DNA of 64,000 nucleotides from Vibrio sp. 99-8-1. Its GTDB lineage: Bacteria; Pseudomonadota; Gammaproteobacteria; Enterobacterales; Vibrionaceae. Below, one piece after another: positions 1 to 9,925 of the stretch. How positions within the stretch are numbered: position 1 is the first letter of the stretch; each line of letters begins with the position of its first letter. The notes beneath the pieces are model-generated. The model worked only from the letters and a program-made list of their open reading frames with translations. It was not told where the DNA came from and did no database searches. Position numbers and translations under genes: made by a program. Where the stretch lies: contig NZ_VTXE01000021.1 in NCBI RefSeq assembly GCF_013114595.1, positions 22,955 to 86,954 of the forward strand. The letters are read 5' to 3'.

Positions 1-1425
1 AACAAGTCTTACTGCGAACGGCTGCTCTTCAGTGCGGGAGTGAAGAGTGACCTCTCCTCCATGTGCTCGAGCAATACTTCGTGCAATAGTTAAACCGAGG
101 CCACTGCCTTCCTGATTGTTAGACGATACTCTGTAATATGGCTCAAATACCTTTGCCAATAATTTTTTATCAATTCCGGGTCCTTGGTCGATAAAGATCA
201 TAATGACCTGACTCGGGGAGTCCTCTACTTCTATTGCGACTTCTTTACCGTACTTTACTCCGTTATCAACAAGATTCTGGATACAACGTTTTATAGCCAG
301 AGGTTTACCGTAATAGGGTTTAATTTGATATCCATTTATAGTGACGTTTTTTGCATAACGGTTATAAAGCTCGGTACTCATATTAAGAATATCATTGAGA
401 TCTATCGACTCTATATCCTCATGAATATCGGTTTCTCGTATACATTGCAGAGCCCCCTTAACCATTAGATCTACTTCGTTAAGCAGCTTCTCGAATCTGG
501 CTCGGGTTACATCGTCTTCCAACATTTCTGTCCTTAATTTCAGACAGGCAAGTGGGGTTTTAAGATCATGGGATATCGCCCCAAACAGCATTTCACGTTC
601 ACGAAGGTGAGACTTCACTCTCCGATTCATTTTGTTAAAAGCGTGAACAGCGGCTTTAAGCTCTGAGCTACCCTCCTCTTTCACTTCAGGGACACTCAAT
701 TTACTTCCCATTAAAGTAGCCGCCTTAGCCAAGTTCCTGATGGGCCTGATTTCCGAGCGAATGACTAGCCAAGTAAACACCAACAACATCAATGCAGACA
801 AGATCATAAAAAAGATCTGTTTGCTGTCCATAAATGAACTTTCCAAACTCACATAAGGCGCAGGGAGTACGGCCGCTAAGTAAAACCATTCCTGAGGGGA
901 TACCTCTATCTGAATCACTAGAATTGGAGGGTTTATATCACCAAAAGAGAGACTGTAATGCGCCCACAACAGGGGTAAATCATCAATATTTATGCCCGAA
1001 CTAAAAACCTTAAGCTCTTCTCGGGTAGTAAACTCAACAGTAATATTATTTTCGTTACCAAGCTCTTGTTCTAATACTTTTCTCACTTCATTTAGAACAA
1101 GTTGTTTTCGAGCAGAATCAGGAATCGGAGTGACATTAAGTTCACGACTGTTAAGAGAAACAAAGAAACGTGTTCCTCCCATATTCCTCAGTTGATTTAA
1201 CACAAGGTGACGATACTCAAGCGGAAGAGAACTGAAAAATGAGATAGTTGAAGAGGCACTGAGAACGAGACTGCTCACTGTACTCTTTAAACCCTGTTGC
1301 TCTTTTTGTGCGCTTTGCTGAAACCAAATTAAACCCGCTAGTAACTGAGCAACCAATATCACCATAAGCAGCATTAAACTCGTACGAGCAACAAGGGATT
1401 GGGGGAATATTCTTTTAAGACTCAT
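1..1425 (-). CDS. Membrane sensor histidine kinase (EnvZ/RstB type), C-terminus cut by window edge
   Basis: Inner-membrane histidine kinase of an OmpR-type two-component pair. The visible 475 residues show a first membrane segment (about 14-36), a periplasmic domain of about 165 residues, a second membrane segment (about 203-222), a HAMP-like linker, the H-box GAISHDLKTPL with phosphoacceptor His286, the N-box NLVDNGVKYG, and the G1 and G2 boxes DQGPGID and GSGLGLTIA. Only the last residues are missing off the left edge. The ATG at 1423-1425 lies inside the end of the response regulator gene upstream and overlaps it by 11 bp, so the two are translationally coupled. Family and role are clear. 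The periplasmic domain gives no recognisable ligand, so the stimulus is unknown. Confidence 0.93.
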   Translation of the reverse strand, partial: MSLKRIFPQSLVARTSLMLLMVILVAQLLAGLIWFQQSAQKEQQGLKSTVSSLVLSASSTISFFSSLPLEYRHLVLNQLRNMGGTRFFVSLNSRELNVTPIPDSARKQLVLNEVRKVLEQELGNENNITVEFTTREELKVFSSGINIDDLPLLWAHYSLSFGDINPPILVIQIEVSPQEWFYLAAVLPAPYVSLESSFMDSKQIFFMILSALMLLVFTWLVIRSEIRPIRNLAKAATLMGSKLSVPEVKEEGSSELKAAVHAFNKMNRRVKSHLREREMLFGAISHDLKTPLACLKLRTEMLEDDVTRARFEKLLNEVDLMVKGALQCIRETDIHEDIESIDLNDILNMSTELYNRYAKNVTINGYQIKPYYGKPLAIKRCIQNLVDNGVKYGKEVAIEVEDSPSQVIMIFIDQGPGIDKKLLAKVFEPYYRVSSNNQEGSGLGLTIARSIARAHGGEVTLHSRTEEQPFAVRLV

Positions 1426-2155
1426 ACAGGGCTTCTACCGCTAACATATAACCTTTATTACGAATGGTAATTATAAGTTCACGGTATCTGTCATCTAGAT
1501 GGTTACGTAACCGACTGATCTGTACATCAATTCCTCTCTCAAGAGGTTCTGCATCTCTACCCCAGATCGCCTGAGCTATTTCGTCTCGAGAAAGAATAGC
1601 ATTCGGTTGGCGTAAAAAAAGGGTAAGTAATGAAAAGTCTGCCCCCGATAGTTGCCTAGGAGATTTTTCTTCATGTAGTAACTGACGCGTAATGGTATCT
1701 AGTGTCCAGCCAGCAAAAGTAATCTTACGGGCAAACGGTACATCAGTATTGTGACTTGCCCTTCGTAGTATTGCTTTTACTCGTGCAAGGAGCTCTCTTG
1801 GGCTAAATGATTTTGTTATATAGTCATCAGCCCCCATCTCTAAGCCAGCCACTCTGTCAGACTCTTCAGTTACCGCTGTTAGCATGATAACAGGCACATT
1901 AGAACGACGGCGAATCTGTGCACATAAGGTAAAACCATCATCTCCGGGCATCATTATATCAAGTATAATTAAATTCGGTTCGTTGGTTTCTAATTGCTTC
2001 CACATCTCTTCGCCATCAGCAGCAGTTATGACCTTAAACCCTGCGCGACCAAAGTAATCACTAAGAGCATCTCTAAGCTCCTCATTGTCATCAACAACTA
2101 AAATGGTTTTTGGAACCATTCGCGAATATCCTTTTATATCTGAAGTTTTAGCCAT
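1415..2155 (-). CDS. OmpR/PhoB-family response regulator
   Basis: DNA-binding response regulator, partner of the kinase encoded immediately downstream. The receiver domain (about 16-130) has the acidic pair VVDDNEE, the phosphoacceptor Asp66 in LIILDIMMP and Lys115. The winged-helix output domain (about 145-240) includes RGIDVQISRLRNHL and the wing IRNKGYML. One oddity: the residue after Lys115 is Ser (TKSF), where the family almost always has the cis-Pro of KPF. The start could be Met13 (MVPKTILVVDD, 2119) instead of Met1, since the first 12 residues lie outside the receiver fold. Target genes are not evident from the context. Confidence 0.93.
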   Translation of the reverse strand: MAKTSDIKGYSRMVPKTILVVDDNEELRDALSDYFGRAGFKVITAADGEEMWKQLETNEPNLIILDIMMPGDDGFTLCAQIRRRSNVPVIMLTAVTEESDRVAGLEMGADDYITKSFSPRELLARVKAILRRASHNTDVPFARKITFAGWTLDTITRQLLHEEKSPRQLSGADFSLLTLFLRQPNAILSRDEIAQAIWGRDAEPLERGIDVQISRLRNHLDDRYRELIITIRNKGYMLAVEALYES

Positions 2156-2339
2156 AGCGGGTTTATACGGTTATCTTCCCGCATTGTTACTATGCCGACA
2201 TTCAACTTGAACTACTATGACCTACCTCTTTATTCATCACACTTTACTCTAATTTTTGTAAGCATCTGCTTACAATTTTCCGAAATAGTTAAAAAGAACG
2301 TAATAAGTTTTGTTGATTTTTTTAAATAGTAAAGCAGAG

Positions 2340-2364
2340 AAAGCCACGCGAATTGCGTAGCTTT
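2340..2364 (-). terminator. Stem-loop downstream of the PTS gene
   Basis: A 10-bp stem with one G-U pair in the minus-strand RNA (2340-2349 with 2355-2364, 5-base loop) lies 42 bp past the stop of the PTS gene. It ends in UUU but has no long U-run, so it is a plausible but not ideal intrinsic terminator. Confidence 0.45.
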
Positions 2365-2406
2365 ATTGAAATCAATTTTCATAATGAATATTAATTTGTG
2401 GATTTA

Positions 2407-3933
2407 CTATCCACGATTAATACACGCTTCTATAAACTGAGCCTTGTCACCAAATACAATTTGTATACCATTTGACCCGACCTTAATAACACCCATTGCA
2501 CCAATATCTTCAAGTCCTTTTTCGTTAATTAAAGATGTATCTTTAACTTCTAAGCGAAGACGCGTAATGCATGATGCAACAGAAGTCAGGTTTTCTCGAC
2601 CTCCGACAAAGTCCAAAGTCAACTTAGTCATCTGTTCTGTACTCAGTGAAATCTCTTCTTTTAATTCTTCTGTTCGTCCCGGTGTTTGTACATCGAATTT
2701 GCGAATAACGAAACGAAATACAAAGTAGTATAAAACCGCCATCGGTACGCCAACAAATACAGCTGCAAGATAGTTTGTATCGAATCCGTTCAATGAAGGA
2801 ATAATACCTAAAGTAATATAGTCAATAAAACCTGCCGAGAATGATTTCGCTAAGTGAGCATCCAATAGATACATCAACATATATGAAAAGCCAGTACTTA
2901 CAGCATTAAAGATATAAAGTAACGGAGACACAAAAATAAATGTAAATTCTACTGGCTCAGTAATACCGGTAATAAAGCAGGTTAGGGCTGCAGAAAACAG
3001 AATACCGGCAGCGTATTTTCGGTTGTTAGTTTTAGCTTCGTGATACATAGCGAGACAAGCAGCAGGAAGAGCAAAAAGCATTAAAGGAAATTCGCCCTGC
3101 ATGAATTTACCAGCACCCTGATAGGTAGCAGAATCAAAACTCTTAACACCTTCAGCTAACATCTTAAACCAAATAGTCTGGTCACCATTTACCACGGTTC
3201 CTGCCTGACTGGTGTATTCACCAAATGAGAACCAGAAAGACGGATACCAGATATGGTGAAGCCCTAAAGGAATCAACGCTCTCTCAGTAAAACCAAAAAT
3301 GAAGGTAGAAAGTGCCTGATTATCACCATTTACCACTGCAGATAAACCATCAATACCAGCTTGAACGTACATCCAGATACTTGGCAAAATTAAACCGAGA
3401 AGGAATGCAGCGACAGCTGTCACAATCGGCACAAATCGTTTTCCGGAGAAGAATCCCAGAAACGCAGGGAGCTGAATATCATGGAAGCGGTTGTACATCG
3501 AAGCGGCAAGAATACCAGCGATTAAGCCGCCAAATACGCCCATCTGCAAACTGGGTATGCCCAGTACCATAGCGTAGGCTCCTCCACTAAGGGCCATTTC
3601 TTGGGTCACTCCTGCGTGTACTCCTATGGTCATATTCATAACCAACATGGCCACAACGGCAGCAAGCCCTGCAATACCAGACTCTTTAGTTAAACCTACC
3701 GCGGCACCAACAGCGAACAATAGGGGTAGATTTCCGAAAATAACGTCACCGGCCCCAACCATAAGGGGAATACCAAACTTGTCACCAAAGGCCAGTAAAA
3801 GACCTGCCGCAGGCAGTATAGAGATAGGGAGCATCAAGGCCCGACCGACAGTAGATAACTTGGTAATGCTTTGTTTCAGCAGGGCAAATATTGACCTATT
3901 CTGAGTGGGTAATGTCTTAGCGTCTGTAGACAT
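2407..3933 (-). CDS. ptsG: PTS glucose-type permease, EIICB
   Basis: Phosphotransferase-system permease that would import and phosphorylate a hexose, probably glucose. Residues about 20-420 form the membrane EIIC domain, with GFTERALIPLGLHHIW and the substrate-site motif GITEPVEF. After the linker TPGRTEEL comes the EIIB domain (about 435-508) with phosphorylated Cys455 in ASCITRLRLEV. There is no fused EIIA, as in PtsG, so a separate Crr-type EIIA is needed. The 508-residue length is slightly above E. coli PtsG (477), because of a longer N-terminus and an EIIC insertion around FDSATYQGAGKF. Glucose specificity is inferred from overall likeness; a MalX- or NagE-like substrate cannot be excluded. 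The gene is monocistronic. Confidence 0.85.
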   Translation of the reverse strand: MSTDAKTLPTQNRSIFALLKQSITKLSTVGRALMLPISILPAAGLLLAFGDKFGIPLMVGAGDVIFGNLPLLFAVGAAVGLTKESGIAGLAAVVAMLVMNMTIGVHAGVTQEMALSGGAYAMVLGIPSLQMGVFGGLIAGILAASMYNRFHDIQLPAFLGFFSGKRFVPIVTAVAAFLLGLILPSIWMYVQAGIDGLSAVVNGDNQALSTFIFGFTERALIPLGLHHIWYPSFWFSFGEYTSQAGTVVNGDQTIWFKMLAEGVKSFDSATYQGAGKFMQGEFPLMLFALPAACLAMYHEAKTNNRKYAAGILFSAALTCFITGITEPVEFTFIFVSPLLYIFNAVSTGFSYMLMYLLDAHLAKSFSAGFIDYITLGIIPSLNGFDTNYLAAVFVGVPMAVLYYFVFRFVIRKFDVQTPGRTEELKEEISLSTEQMTKLTLDFVGGRENLTSVASCITRLRLEVKDTSLINEKGLEDIGAMGVIKVGSNGIQIVFGDKAQFIEACINRG

Positions 3934-4266
3934 GCGAACACCTCGTAGCTTAATAGTTAGAATTTCTATACCCGATGAATCAGGTATTTCCTTAATAAAG
4001 CTACAGAGATTTATGTTGTTAAAGGTTAATTATTGTAGGCGTTTTGTAAGTAAAATTTTACATTATGATCTGGGACTCTGGACATTGATTTTGTATTTCT
4101 CGTCGCATTTTCCGCTAGGAACATTTTGCCCCGTTCCCTAGGATGCTTGCTTCTAAAAGAGCAGTCCAACCATTGTTATTTTTCCGGTCAGGAGAGGCTC
4201 CGGCACTGACAAGCCTATCAACAACTTTACCCGCCCCTGATAGCTAGCGTAAACGACACATAGGCT
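3934..4266. promoter_or_regulatory. Intergenic region upstream of the PTS gene, with a palindrome
   Basis: This 333-base gap holds the PTS promoter region. The clearest structure is the 12-base palindrome GTAAAATTTTAC at 4050-4061, within a longer AT-rich dyad, which could be an operator for a sugar-responsive regulator. No convincing coding sequence is visible. A weak GTCAG/CTGAC hairpin near 4185-4220 may mark the end of the upstream transcript. Confidence 0.4.
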
Positions 4267-5976
4267 TCATTCATCTTCCATTTTATTACAGGCTTGCCGG
4301 TAACACACTTGATTTCGTCCCTGCTCTTTAGCCTGATAGAGGGCTCTATCGGCTTCTTTCAATAGATCGCCAAAACAATTATTCCCTCGGCTGCATACTG
4401 ATACCCCAATGCTAACGGTGCAGTGGATGCTATTTCCTTCATCCTCAAAACTATATTCGTCCACTGCGCATCTTATTCGTTCTGCGAGTAACAGTGACTC
4501 CTGCCGATCCGTTTCGGGTAATAGCACTGCAAACTCTTCTCCTCCGAGACGAGCTACCGTATCAACTTCTCTTAACTCCTTAGTTAGCAAAACCGCGATC
4601 TGTTTCAAAACGACATCTCCTGAAAAATGACCGTAGGTGTCATTAATTTTCTTGAAAAAATCGATGTCTAACATTAGTAAACTCAAATTATTCTGATAGC
4701 GCGTACAACGCGCAACTTCACTTTTCATTACTTCCATAAAGTGACGACGGTTACTTAAGCCGGTAAGGGAATCCTTCATTGCCACTTCATTTAATGCGGC
4801 CTCTCTCTTAATAACCTCTTTCTCGTAATAAATAAAACTCTTGGTCATATCTGTTAGTTCATCATTACGCGTCTCAGTGATATTCGCTTCTCGGCCAGCT
4901 ATACGTTCCAAAATCGCTGAGTTCAGGTTTACTAAACGCAATACAAGGTTATGGTGAAAGTAATAGATGACCCAAGCGATCGAACAGAGCAGTATAAAAT
5001 AGAGAATAACTAGTACCGAGGTCATCTTTTCAACATTGCTGTTCAGATGACTTGTCGTGTTTGCCGCATCGTCAATGAGTTCATTAAAGAGTGTCGTTTG
5101 TGTCGCCTTGAAATCACTCACTACTTTTTTGGCAAAGTTGGCTCTGCTGGCGCTTTCGATTGCTACCTTTACTCTTGAATGCATTAAGGCAATCAATCCA
5201 TCTATGCCTAATAGTTCATCGTTAACTCTTTTCTCCAGCAATAAAATCTCGTCTTTGTAAAGCAACGGCACCTTGCCGGACGACTCCTTTAATTTTTCAG
5301 CGTCATTTTTAAGTGTCGATTCAATGCGCTTTAATTTATACAGTGTGGTTAAAGTACTAGACTCACCTGCCAAACTCAGCATATGAACCGAAGTGTTCAC
5401 CCACTCAGTAATTGCGTTTCTATCTGCTTCAGTAATTTGATGTGAGTTTGAATCATTTTTAAAAGTAACCACATCTTTCATCAGTTCAAATAAACTCAGT
5501 ACCTTAATTTTACTTTGTTCATTTATTTTTATTTTTCTGGCAATAAGCTGGTTTAAGTCTGCTAATACACGTTCTAATATGATCAATTCATTATTCAGCT
5601 CTTCAAATACAGTAACCTCATTTGAAAACTTAGTCCGAATATCAATACTATTCTGCTGAATGCGCTTATAAGCTATACGTCGCGATGATTCTGAACTCGC
5701 TGCTGCTAAACGCTCAGTCTCGATCAGTAAATTATCAAACTTACTTGCGTTGGATGCATCGAGTACAATCTGTGGAATGGTCTCTTTAACCAGAAGATTA
5801 AGCGCTCCGTTAAAGCTGTACAAACCCGCTAAAGTCAAACCAGAAATGATAATTAGAGACAGAGTAATGACAGACAAGCTAATTCTAACTGTACGAGAAA
5901 CACTCGTTCGGGCTATTTTGCCTTCAACCCCCGGGTATTTCAGCCTTAACTTATTCTTTTTCTTGTTTAGAAACAT
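4267..5976 (-). CDS. Membrane diguanylate cyclase with large periplasmic sensor
   Basis: Makes the second messenger c-di-GMP from GTP. Membrane segments lie at about 32-54 and 319-340. Between them is a helical periplasmic domain of about 265 residues, probably a four-helix-type sensor. A HAMP-like linker leads into a GGDEF domain (about 400-560). The active-site motif is GGEEF at 478-482, and the inhibitory-site RxxD is REVD at 469-472, five residues upstream, so both catalysis and product inhibition look intact. There is no EAL domain. The gene starts 11 bp after the stop of a secreted nucleotidase-like gene, so the two are very probably one operon and the neighbour is a candidate ligand-binding partner for the periplasmic domain. 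Confidence 0.9.
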   Translation of the reverse strand: MFLNKKKNKLRLKYPGVEGKIARTSVSRTVRISLSVITLSLIIISGLTLAGLYSFNGALNLLVKETIPQIVLDASNASKFDNLLIETERLAAASSESSRRIAYKRIQQNSIDIRTKFSNEVTVFEELNNELIILERVLADLNQLIARKIKINEQSKIKVLSLFELMKDVVTFKNDSNSHQITEADRNAITEWVNTSVHMLSLAGESSTLTTLYKLKRIESTLKNDAEKLKESSGKVPLLYKDEILLLEKRVNDELLGIDGLIALMHSRVKVAIESASRANFAKKVVSDFKATQTTLFNELIDDAANTTSHLNSNVEKMTSVLVILYFILLCSIAWVIYYFHHNLVLRLVNLNSAILERIAGREANITETRNDELTDMTKSFIYYEKEVIKREAALNEVAMKDSLTGLSNRRHFMEVMKSEVARCTRYQNNLSLLMLDIDFFKKINDTYGHFSGDVVLKQIAVLLTKELREVDTVARLGGEEFAVLLPETDRQESLLLAERIRCAVDEYSFEDEGNSIHCTVSIGVSVCSRGNNCFGDLLKEADRALYQAKEQGRNQVCYRQACNKMEDE

Positions 5977-5987
5977 CTATCGCCTCA

Positions 5988-7481
5988 TTAGGTACTGCAA
6001 ATTTGACTGATTCTACCTTCAACTTTCGGGCTCACTTCGCCTCTTTCACTAATATAAGCCCTGACAAGTTCCCACATAATCAAGCTTACTTTTTTATTGT
6101 TTAACGGCTGCTTGTCTTTAAACATAACAAAACCATCTCCGCCTCTGGCTAAATATTCTGAAGTCGCGATAGTGTATTGTTTATCAAGTGCTATTGGCTG
6201 GCCGCCGATAGTCACCGAGCCGACACGCTGCCCTACCGCAGAATCCGGACACCAGCTGAACTTCATGCCGGATACTTGCAAAAACCTCCCCTTAACCTGT
6301 TCAACTAAACTTAATCCATTTTCTAAAGCAGCAAGGATATCCTGTCCGCTAGCCTGAAACAGAACACTAGGAGGATCAAAAGGCAGCTCACTTTGAATAT
6401 CTTTGCGGGTTAACTCTGCCCCTGCTGCATACTCTTTGTTCCCTCTGATCGAACCACCGTTAACAAGCGCTATATCGGCGTTATAATATTCACGAAGCGC
6501 ATCTGCTACCAAATTACCAAAGGCGACTTCTTCTGATCGTACTTTTTCTCGTCTGGACGTAATCTTAGAGGTCACTTTACCTACTGGCGTGTTCATTATT
6601 CCGTCCAAAGCAGACAAGTAATAGTTAATCTTATTTGAAAACTCTGGGTCGGGTTCGAAGTTGTTGAGAGAGATAAGTTCTGCACCAAATTCAGCTCTCT
6701 TGCGGTTATCGAACTTCACTTTTATCAAGGCCGCTTTCCCATCTTCTGTCCCCTGATTGACAAGCAAGCCATTACCTACAGGCAAAACACTATCTTCATG
6801 AGAATTTGAGTAAAGCAGCATATCAACCAACTCTTTCTCAATAAGATTTTTAAGTTGATCTTCTTCGTTACTGGCCATCAAAATAACCAAATCTGCCCCT
6901 TGTTCACGTAAAGAACGCGCTTTGTCCTCTATAAGGTCAAGACTAGGGTCAACCGAGATTCGGTCAGGTGGGTAGTTCTCTATAACCAAAGGGTCTAAGA
7001 TACTAAAAACGCAGGTTTTTATATCTTGCAGCTCAAAGCACATACTCTCCTCTGTGCTTTCAAATCGCCCTCCGGTTAGCGGATCGGTGATATTAATATT
7101 AATATAGGGAAATGCGGATTCCTGAATACGTAGTGACAGCTCATCCTCTTTAAATGCAAACTCTCTTTCATTGATAGCGACCGCATCGGGTTCCATCATG
7201 TTAAGCAGATCGATCATATGAGTTCCTCTGTCAAAAGAGGACATAAGGCTACCTGCCAAAAAGTCTCCGCCATGCAGAAAGAGCGTATTTTTGTTTGCCT
7301 GACGAGTTGCTTTAACTAATGATTGTAAATTTGCCAGCCCGCCAACTTTGCTTTCTCTGGAATCAACTTCAACGGTTTTCGAAACATAGATAATATTCAA
7401 TTCAGTTTCTGCAATCGTCTTAAAAGAGAACATGAACCCAATGAAAATACCCACTATAATATGCAACAAAGTTTTATTCAT
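5988..7481 (-). CDS. Periplasmic 5'-nucleotidase-family protein with degenerate catalytic domain
   Basis: Exported relative of UshA/CpdB-type nucleotidases (signal peptide about 1-24). The C-terminal nucleotide-binding domain is well kept: FGNLVADALR (321-330), NGGSIRG (341-347), LQVSG (401-405) and GGDGF (447-451). The N-terminal metallophosphatase domain is eroded. The DxH motif expected near residues 31-40 is absent, GNHEFD is replaced by NEREFA (104-109), and the later metal-binding His motifs are missing; only the Asp of GGD (Asp73) remains. The protein is therefore probably not a working hydrolase but may still bind nucleotides. It lies 11 bp upstream of a diguanylate cyclase with a periplasmic sensor, suggesting a binding-protein role. 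Confidence 0.82.
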   Translation of the reverse strand: MNKTLLHIIVGIFIGFMFSFKTIAETELNIIYVSKTVEVDSRESKVGGLANLQSLVKATRQANKNTLFLHGGDFLAGSLMSSFDRGTHMIDLLNMMEPDAVAINEREFAFKEDELSLRIQESAFPYININITDPLTGGRFESTEESMCFELQDIKTCVFSILDPLVIENYPPDRISVDPSLDLIEDKARSLREQGADLVILMASNEEDQLKNLIEKELVDMLLYSNSHEDSVLPVGNGLLVNQGTEDGKAALIKVKFDNRKRAEFGAELISLNNFEPDPEFSNKINYYLSALDGIMNTPVGKVTSKITSRREKVRSEEVAFGNLVADALREYYNADIALVNGGSIRGNKEYAAGAELTRKDIQSELPFDPPSVLFQASGQDILAALENGLSLVEQVKGRFLQVSGMKFSWCPDSAVGQRVGSVTIGGQPIALDKQYTIATSEYLARGGDGFVMFKDKQPLNNKKVSLIMWELVRAYISERGEVSPKVEGRISQICST

Positions 7482-7808
7482 GACTCACCTAATTTGTAAA
7501 CTATCGTCACAGACAATCAATAAGATAATTAACTTATTTTAAAGTTATAATATTAATCATTAGGCTAGAAATCGAAAAGTTTCAATTTTGTTCACGATGG
7601 TTATCGCCAAATAAATTTCATTTAAAGCTCAAAGTCTCACCTGACACTCGTCCACTCACAAACATTTAAATTAAGTTACTTAGTTAAATTACTTAACTAA
7701 ATAAGATATGAATAACTTCATTTCTATACTCTTCAGATAAAAATATAGCGGCCAGTTGGCCGCTAATTACTTGGGTATACTGAGTGTTAAATCAGACTGG
7801 AAGTTTAG
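7482..7808. promoter_or_regulatory. Intergenic region with inverted repeat upstream of the nucleotidase/cyclase operon
   Basis: This gap contains the terminator of the chemoreceptor gene (listed separately) and the promoter region of the nucleotidase-cyclase operon. At 7680-7700 there is an inverted repeat, TTAGTTAA and TTAACTAA separated by 5 bases, that could be an operator. No small gene is visible. Confidence 0.4.
7735..7765 (-). terminator. Intrinsic terminator of the chemoreceptor gene
   Basis: A 9-bp G+C-rich perfect stem (7746-7754 with 7757-7765) is followed on the minus strand by a U-rich tract (TATATTTTTAT), 43 bp beyond the chemoreceptor stop codon. Confidence 0.85.
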
Positions 7809-9578
7809 TTACGCTTTGTTCACCTGAAACTCCGCGACCGCGCTATCCATCTCTATGGCCTGACTGGATACAGAATCTACTTCAGCTAAGCAGTGCTGAG
7901 CTGACAAGGTATTGCTATCTGAAATTTTGTTCAGGTCGCCAATGGATGAACTGACCTGATTCATCACCGCGCCCTGCTCTTCGATAGCAGAAGCAATTCT
8001 TTCTGAGTTAGCCTGTATATCATCCATATCAGTAATTATCTGACCTAAGCTTTCGTCCAGAGCGATAGAAGCAGAAAGGGTTTGCTGACCTTGCTCGTTA
8101 CATTCTCCAATACTCGCAACAACCGACGACATCTGGCTCTGAATAGCAGAAACAACCCGGTTAATTTCTTCTGTTGACTGGTTAGTCCGGCTTGCTAATG
8201 TTCTTACTTCATCCGCAACCACAGCAAACCCACGCCCCTGTTCACCCGCACGGGCAGCCTCAATAGCGGCATTCAATGCCAGCAAGTTTGTCTGTTCTGC
8301 AATTTCCTGAATGATATTGACTGCACCGCCAATCTTTTCTACCTGCTCATTTAAAGACGAGATAGAGTGCTGACTTTCACCTAAAGTACTGGAAAGCTGG
8401 TTGATATTGCTAACGGTGGATTCAACCACATGGCGTCCGTCTTTTGCATTCTGAGACGCCTGATGGACACCTTCCACAGCAACAGATGTGCTCTCTGAAA
8501 TCTCATTAATAGTTTCAACCATCTCCTGAACCGATGTTGCCATGGTACTGGTATGGTCCGCCTGCACACTAAACTGCTCAACAACCGACTGAAGCTCGTC
8601 ATGCATACTCTGCGTGCTTTGGGTGAGATGCTCAGATTTAGTCTGCGTGCCTGCAATCAATATTTCTAACTTGTCGAGTAACTTATTGAAATAAACACCG
8701 ATAGAAACCAACTCATTTTTGCCTGTCAGGTTAACCCGCTTACTCACATCATTGGTTCTGGCAATTTCCTGAATTACGGAAAGAAGCTGAGACATCTGCA
8801 GGTTAACTGAGCGGGAAACCCAGTAAACGCTCAGAATAATAATGATCACTAAGCTGCTGGTAGCAACTTGCTCGACCAACTGCAGTGATGTTTGGTTCGA
8901 TTTAACCTCCGCGCTTAATGCCGACGAAAAGGACTTGAAGGACTCTTCCACCACATGAGAATATTCACGTGTCTGCCCCAAATAACCTTCTTTATAGCTA
9001 ACACCAATCATCGCTTTTTGCTTAACTAAGTTTTCTGCTGCCACTGCCAGTGCAGTACTGTTCTGTCCTGCCAAAAGAGAGCGTTGTAACACACCTTGTC
9101 GGACATTTTTATCGAACTCGAACAGTTTAATAAGCTGATCGCTATTTAAGCTGGACTGATAGCTTGTAAATGCAGAACTATAAGCACCAAGTAAGCTTTG
9201 ATCATCCTTAAGTCCATGTGTTTCAAAAGCAGAAACTAAAGTCTGAAAACCTTTCTGATAATCCAGGATGCCTGTACGAATTTTCTGACTGGACGGTAGC
9301 GAGTTTTCATCAAGGATAGTGGCGAGTTCACCTTCCGTAGCAAGGAAAGTTGCCATATTACTTTCAAATTTATCCAGATATTTTAAATCTTTGCGCAGCA
9401 AGAAGTCTTTTTCATTGCGCCGTAGGTTCAGCAATTTGACTTCCAGATCCGAGACTAAACTAGTCGCTGTCTGAAGCTGAGTTGCCGTATTGGCAAACAG
9501 GGTTGCAGCGGTGACAAGAGACAAAATTCCCAAAACGGAGACAGCGCCTAAAAAATAAATTTTCTGTTTTATATTCAT
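7809..9578 (-). CDS. Methyl-accepting chemotaxis protein with HBM-type sensor
   Basis: Transmembrane chemoreceptor signalling to CheA/CheW. Membrane segments lie at about 7-29 and 236-254. The periplasmic region carries the helical-bimodular signature [18 protein letters not shown] (about 52-69), typical of McpS/TorS-like sensors for organic acids or amines. A HAMP domain and a long cytoplasmic signalling coiled coil follow; its hairpin tip is [20 protein letters not shown], then [10 protein letters not shown]. There is no C-terminal NWETF-like CheR/CheB tether. The gene stands alone with its own terminator. The ligand is unknown; given the neighbouring citrate genes an organic acid is possible, but this is only inference. 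Confidence 0.93.
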   Translation of the reverse strand: MNIKQKIYFLGAVSVLGILSLVTAATLFANTATQLQTATSLVSDLEVKLLNLRRNEKDFLLRKDLKYLDKFESNMATFLATEGELATILDENSLPSSQKIRTGILDYQKGFQTLVSAFETHGLKDDQSLLGAYSSAFTSYQSSLNSDQLIKLFEFDKNVRQGVLQRSLLAGQNSTALAVAAENLVKQKAMIGVSYKEGYLGQTREYSHVVEESFKSFSSALSAEVKSNQTSLQLVEQVATSSLVIIIILSVYWVSRSVNLQMSQLLSVIQEIARTNDVSKRVNLTGKNELVSIGVYFNKLLDKLEILIAGTQTKSEHLTQSTQSMHDELQSVVEQFSVQADHTSTMATSVQEMVETINEISESTSVAVEGVHQASQNAKDGRHVVESTVSNINQLSSTLGESQHSISSLNEQVEKIGGAVNIIQEIAEQTNLLALNAAIEAARAGEQGRGFAVVADEVRTLASRTNQSTEEINRVVSAIQSQMSSVVASIGECNEQGQQTLSASIALDESLGQIITDMDDIQANSERIASAIEEQGAVMNQVSSSIGDLNKISDSNTLSAQHCLAEVDSVSSQAIEMDSAVAEFQVNKA

Positions 9579-9925
9579 ATAACTACCCTATCAATCTAAA
9601 TCCATTTACTCACCAGGAATTTGCCGAATTTTATTGTATTAGAGCCAATAAATATCAAACAAATAAATATCTATGCTCCATGCATTCTATAGAAAAATGA
9701 CTTAATCTCTAGCATAACTTTAAGAAAGCAAATTAGATATCAGATTTAGGGAATGTGCCGGTTTAAGGCATTATTGAGTTCAGAGTCGCAAGGATCAATA
9801 CGCCCCCCCCACTCCTGATGAAGTGGGTTCGATTATCACTGCCGCGCATATAAGGGACCTATCTCTATATCCGCTTATTTAAACCAATAAACGTTCGAAA
9901 TATGAAGGTAATCCTGTTACCAAAT
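9579..9925. other. Intergenic region, no gene seen
   Basis: This 347-base gap separates the chemoreceptor start from the end of the MFS gene. It contains a run of eight C residues (from about 9804) that leads into a weak CCCACT/AGTGGG hairpin, and a GGTAA/TTACC hairpin at about 9910-9924 that may weakly terminate the MFS transcript. No coding sequence or RNA gene can be supported. Confidence 0.5.

Noticed and set aside
8381..8656. Minus-strand open frame inside the chemoreceptor gene
   Set aside because: A shadow frame of the strongly conserved signalling domain, with no independent start signals.
9800..9850. T-arm-like sequence (GTGGGTTCGATTATCAC) suggesting a tRNA fragment
   Set aside because: The T-stem does not pair well, and no acceptor, D or anticodon arms are found upstream; likely chance.
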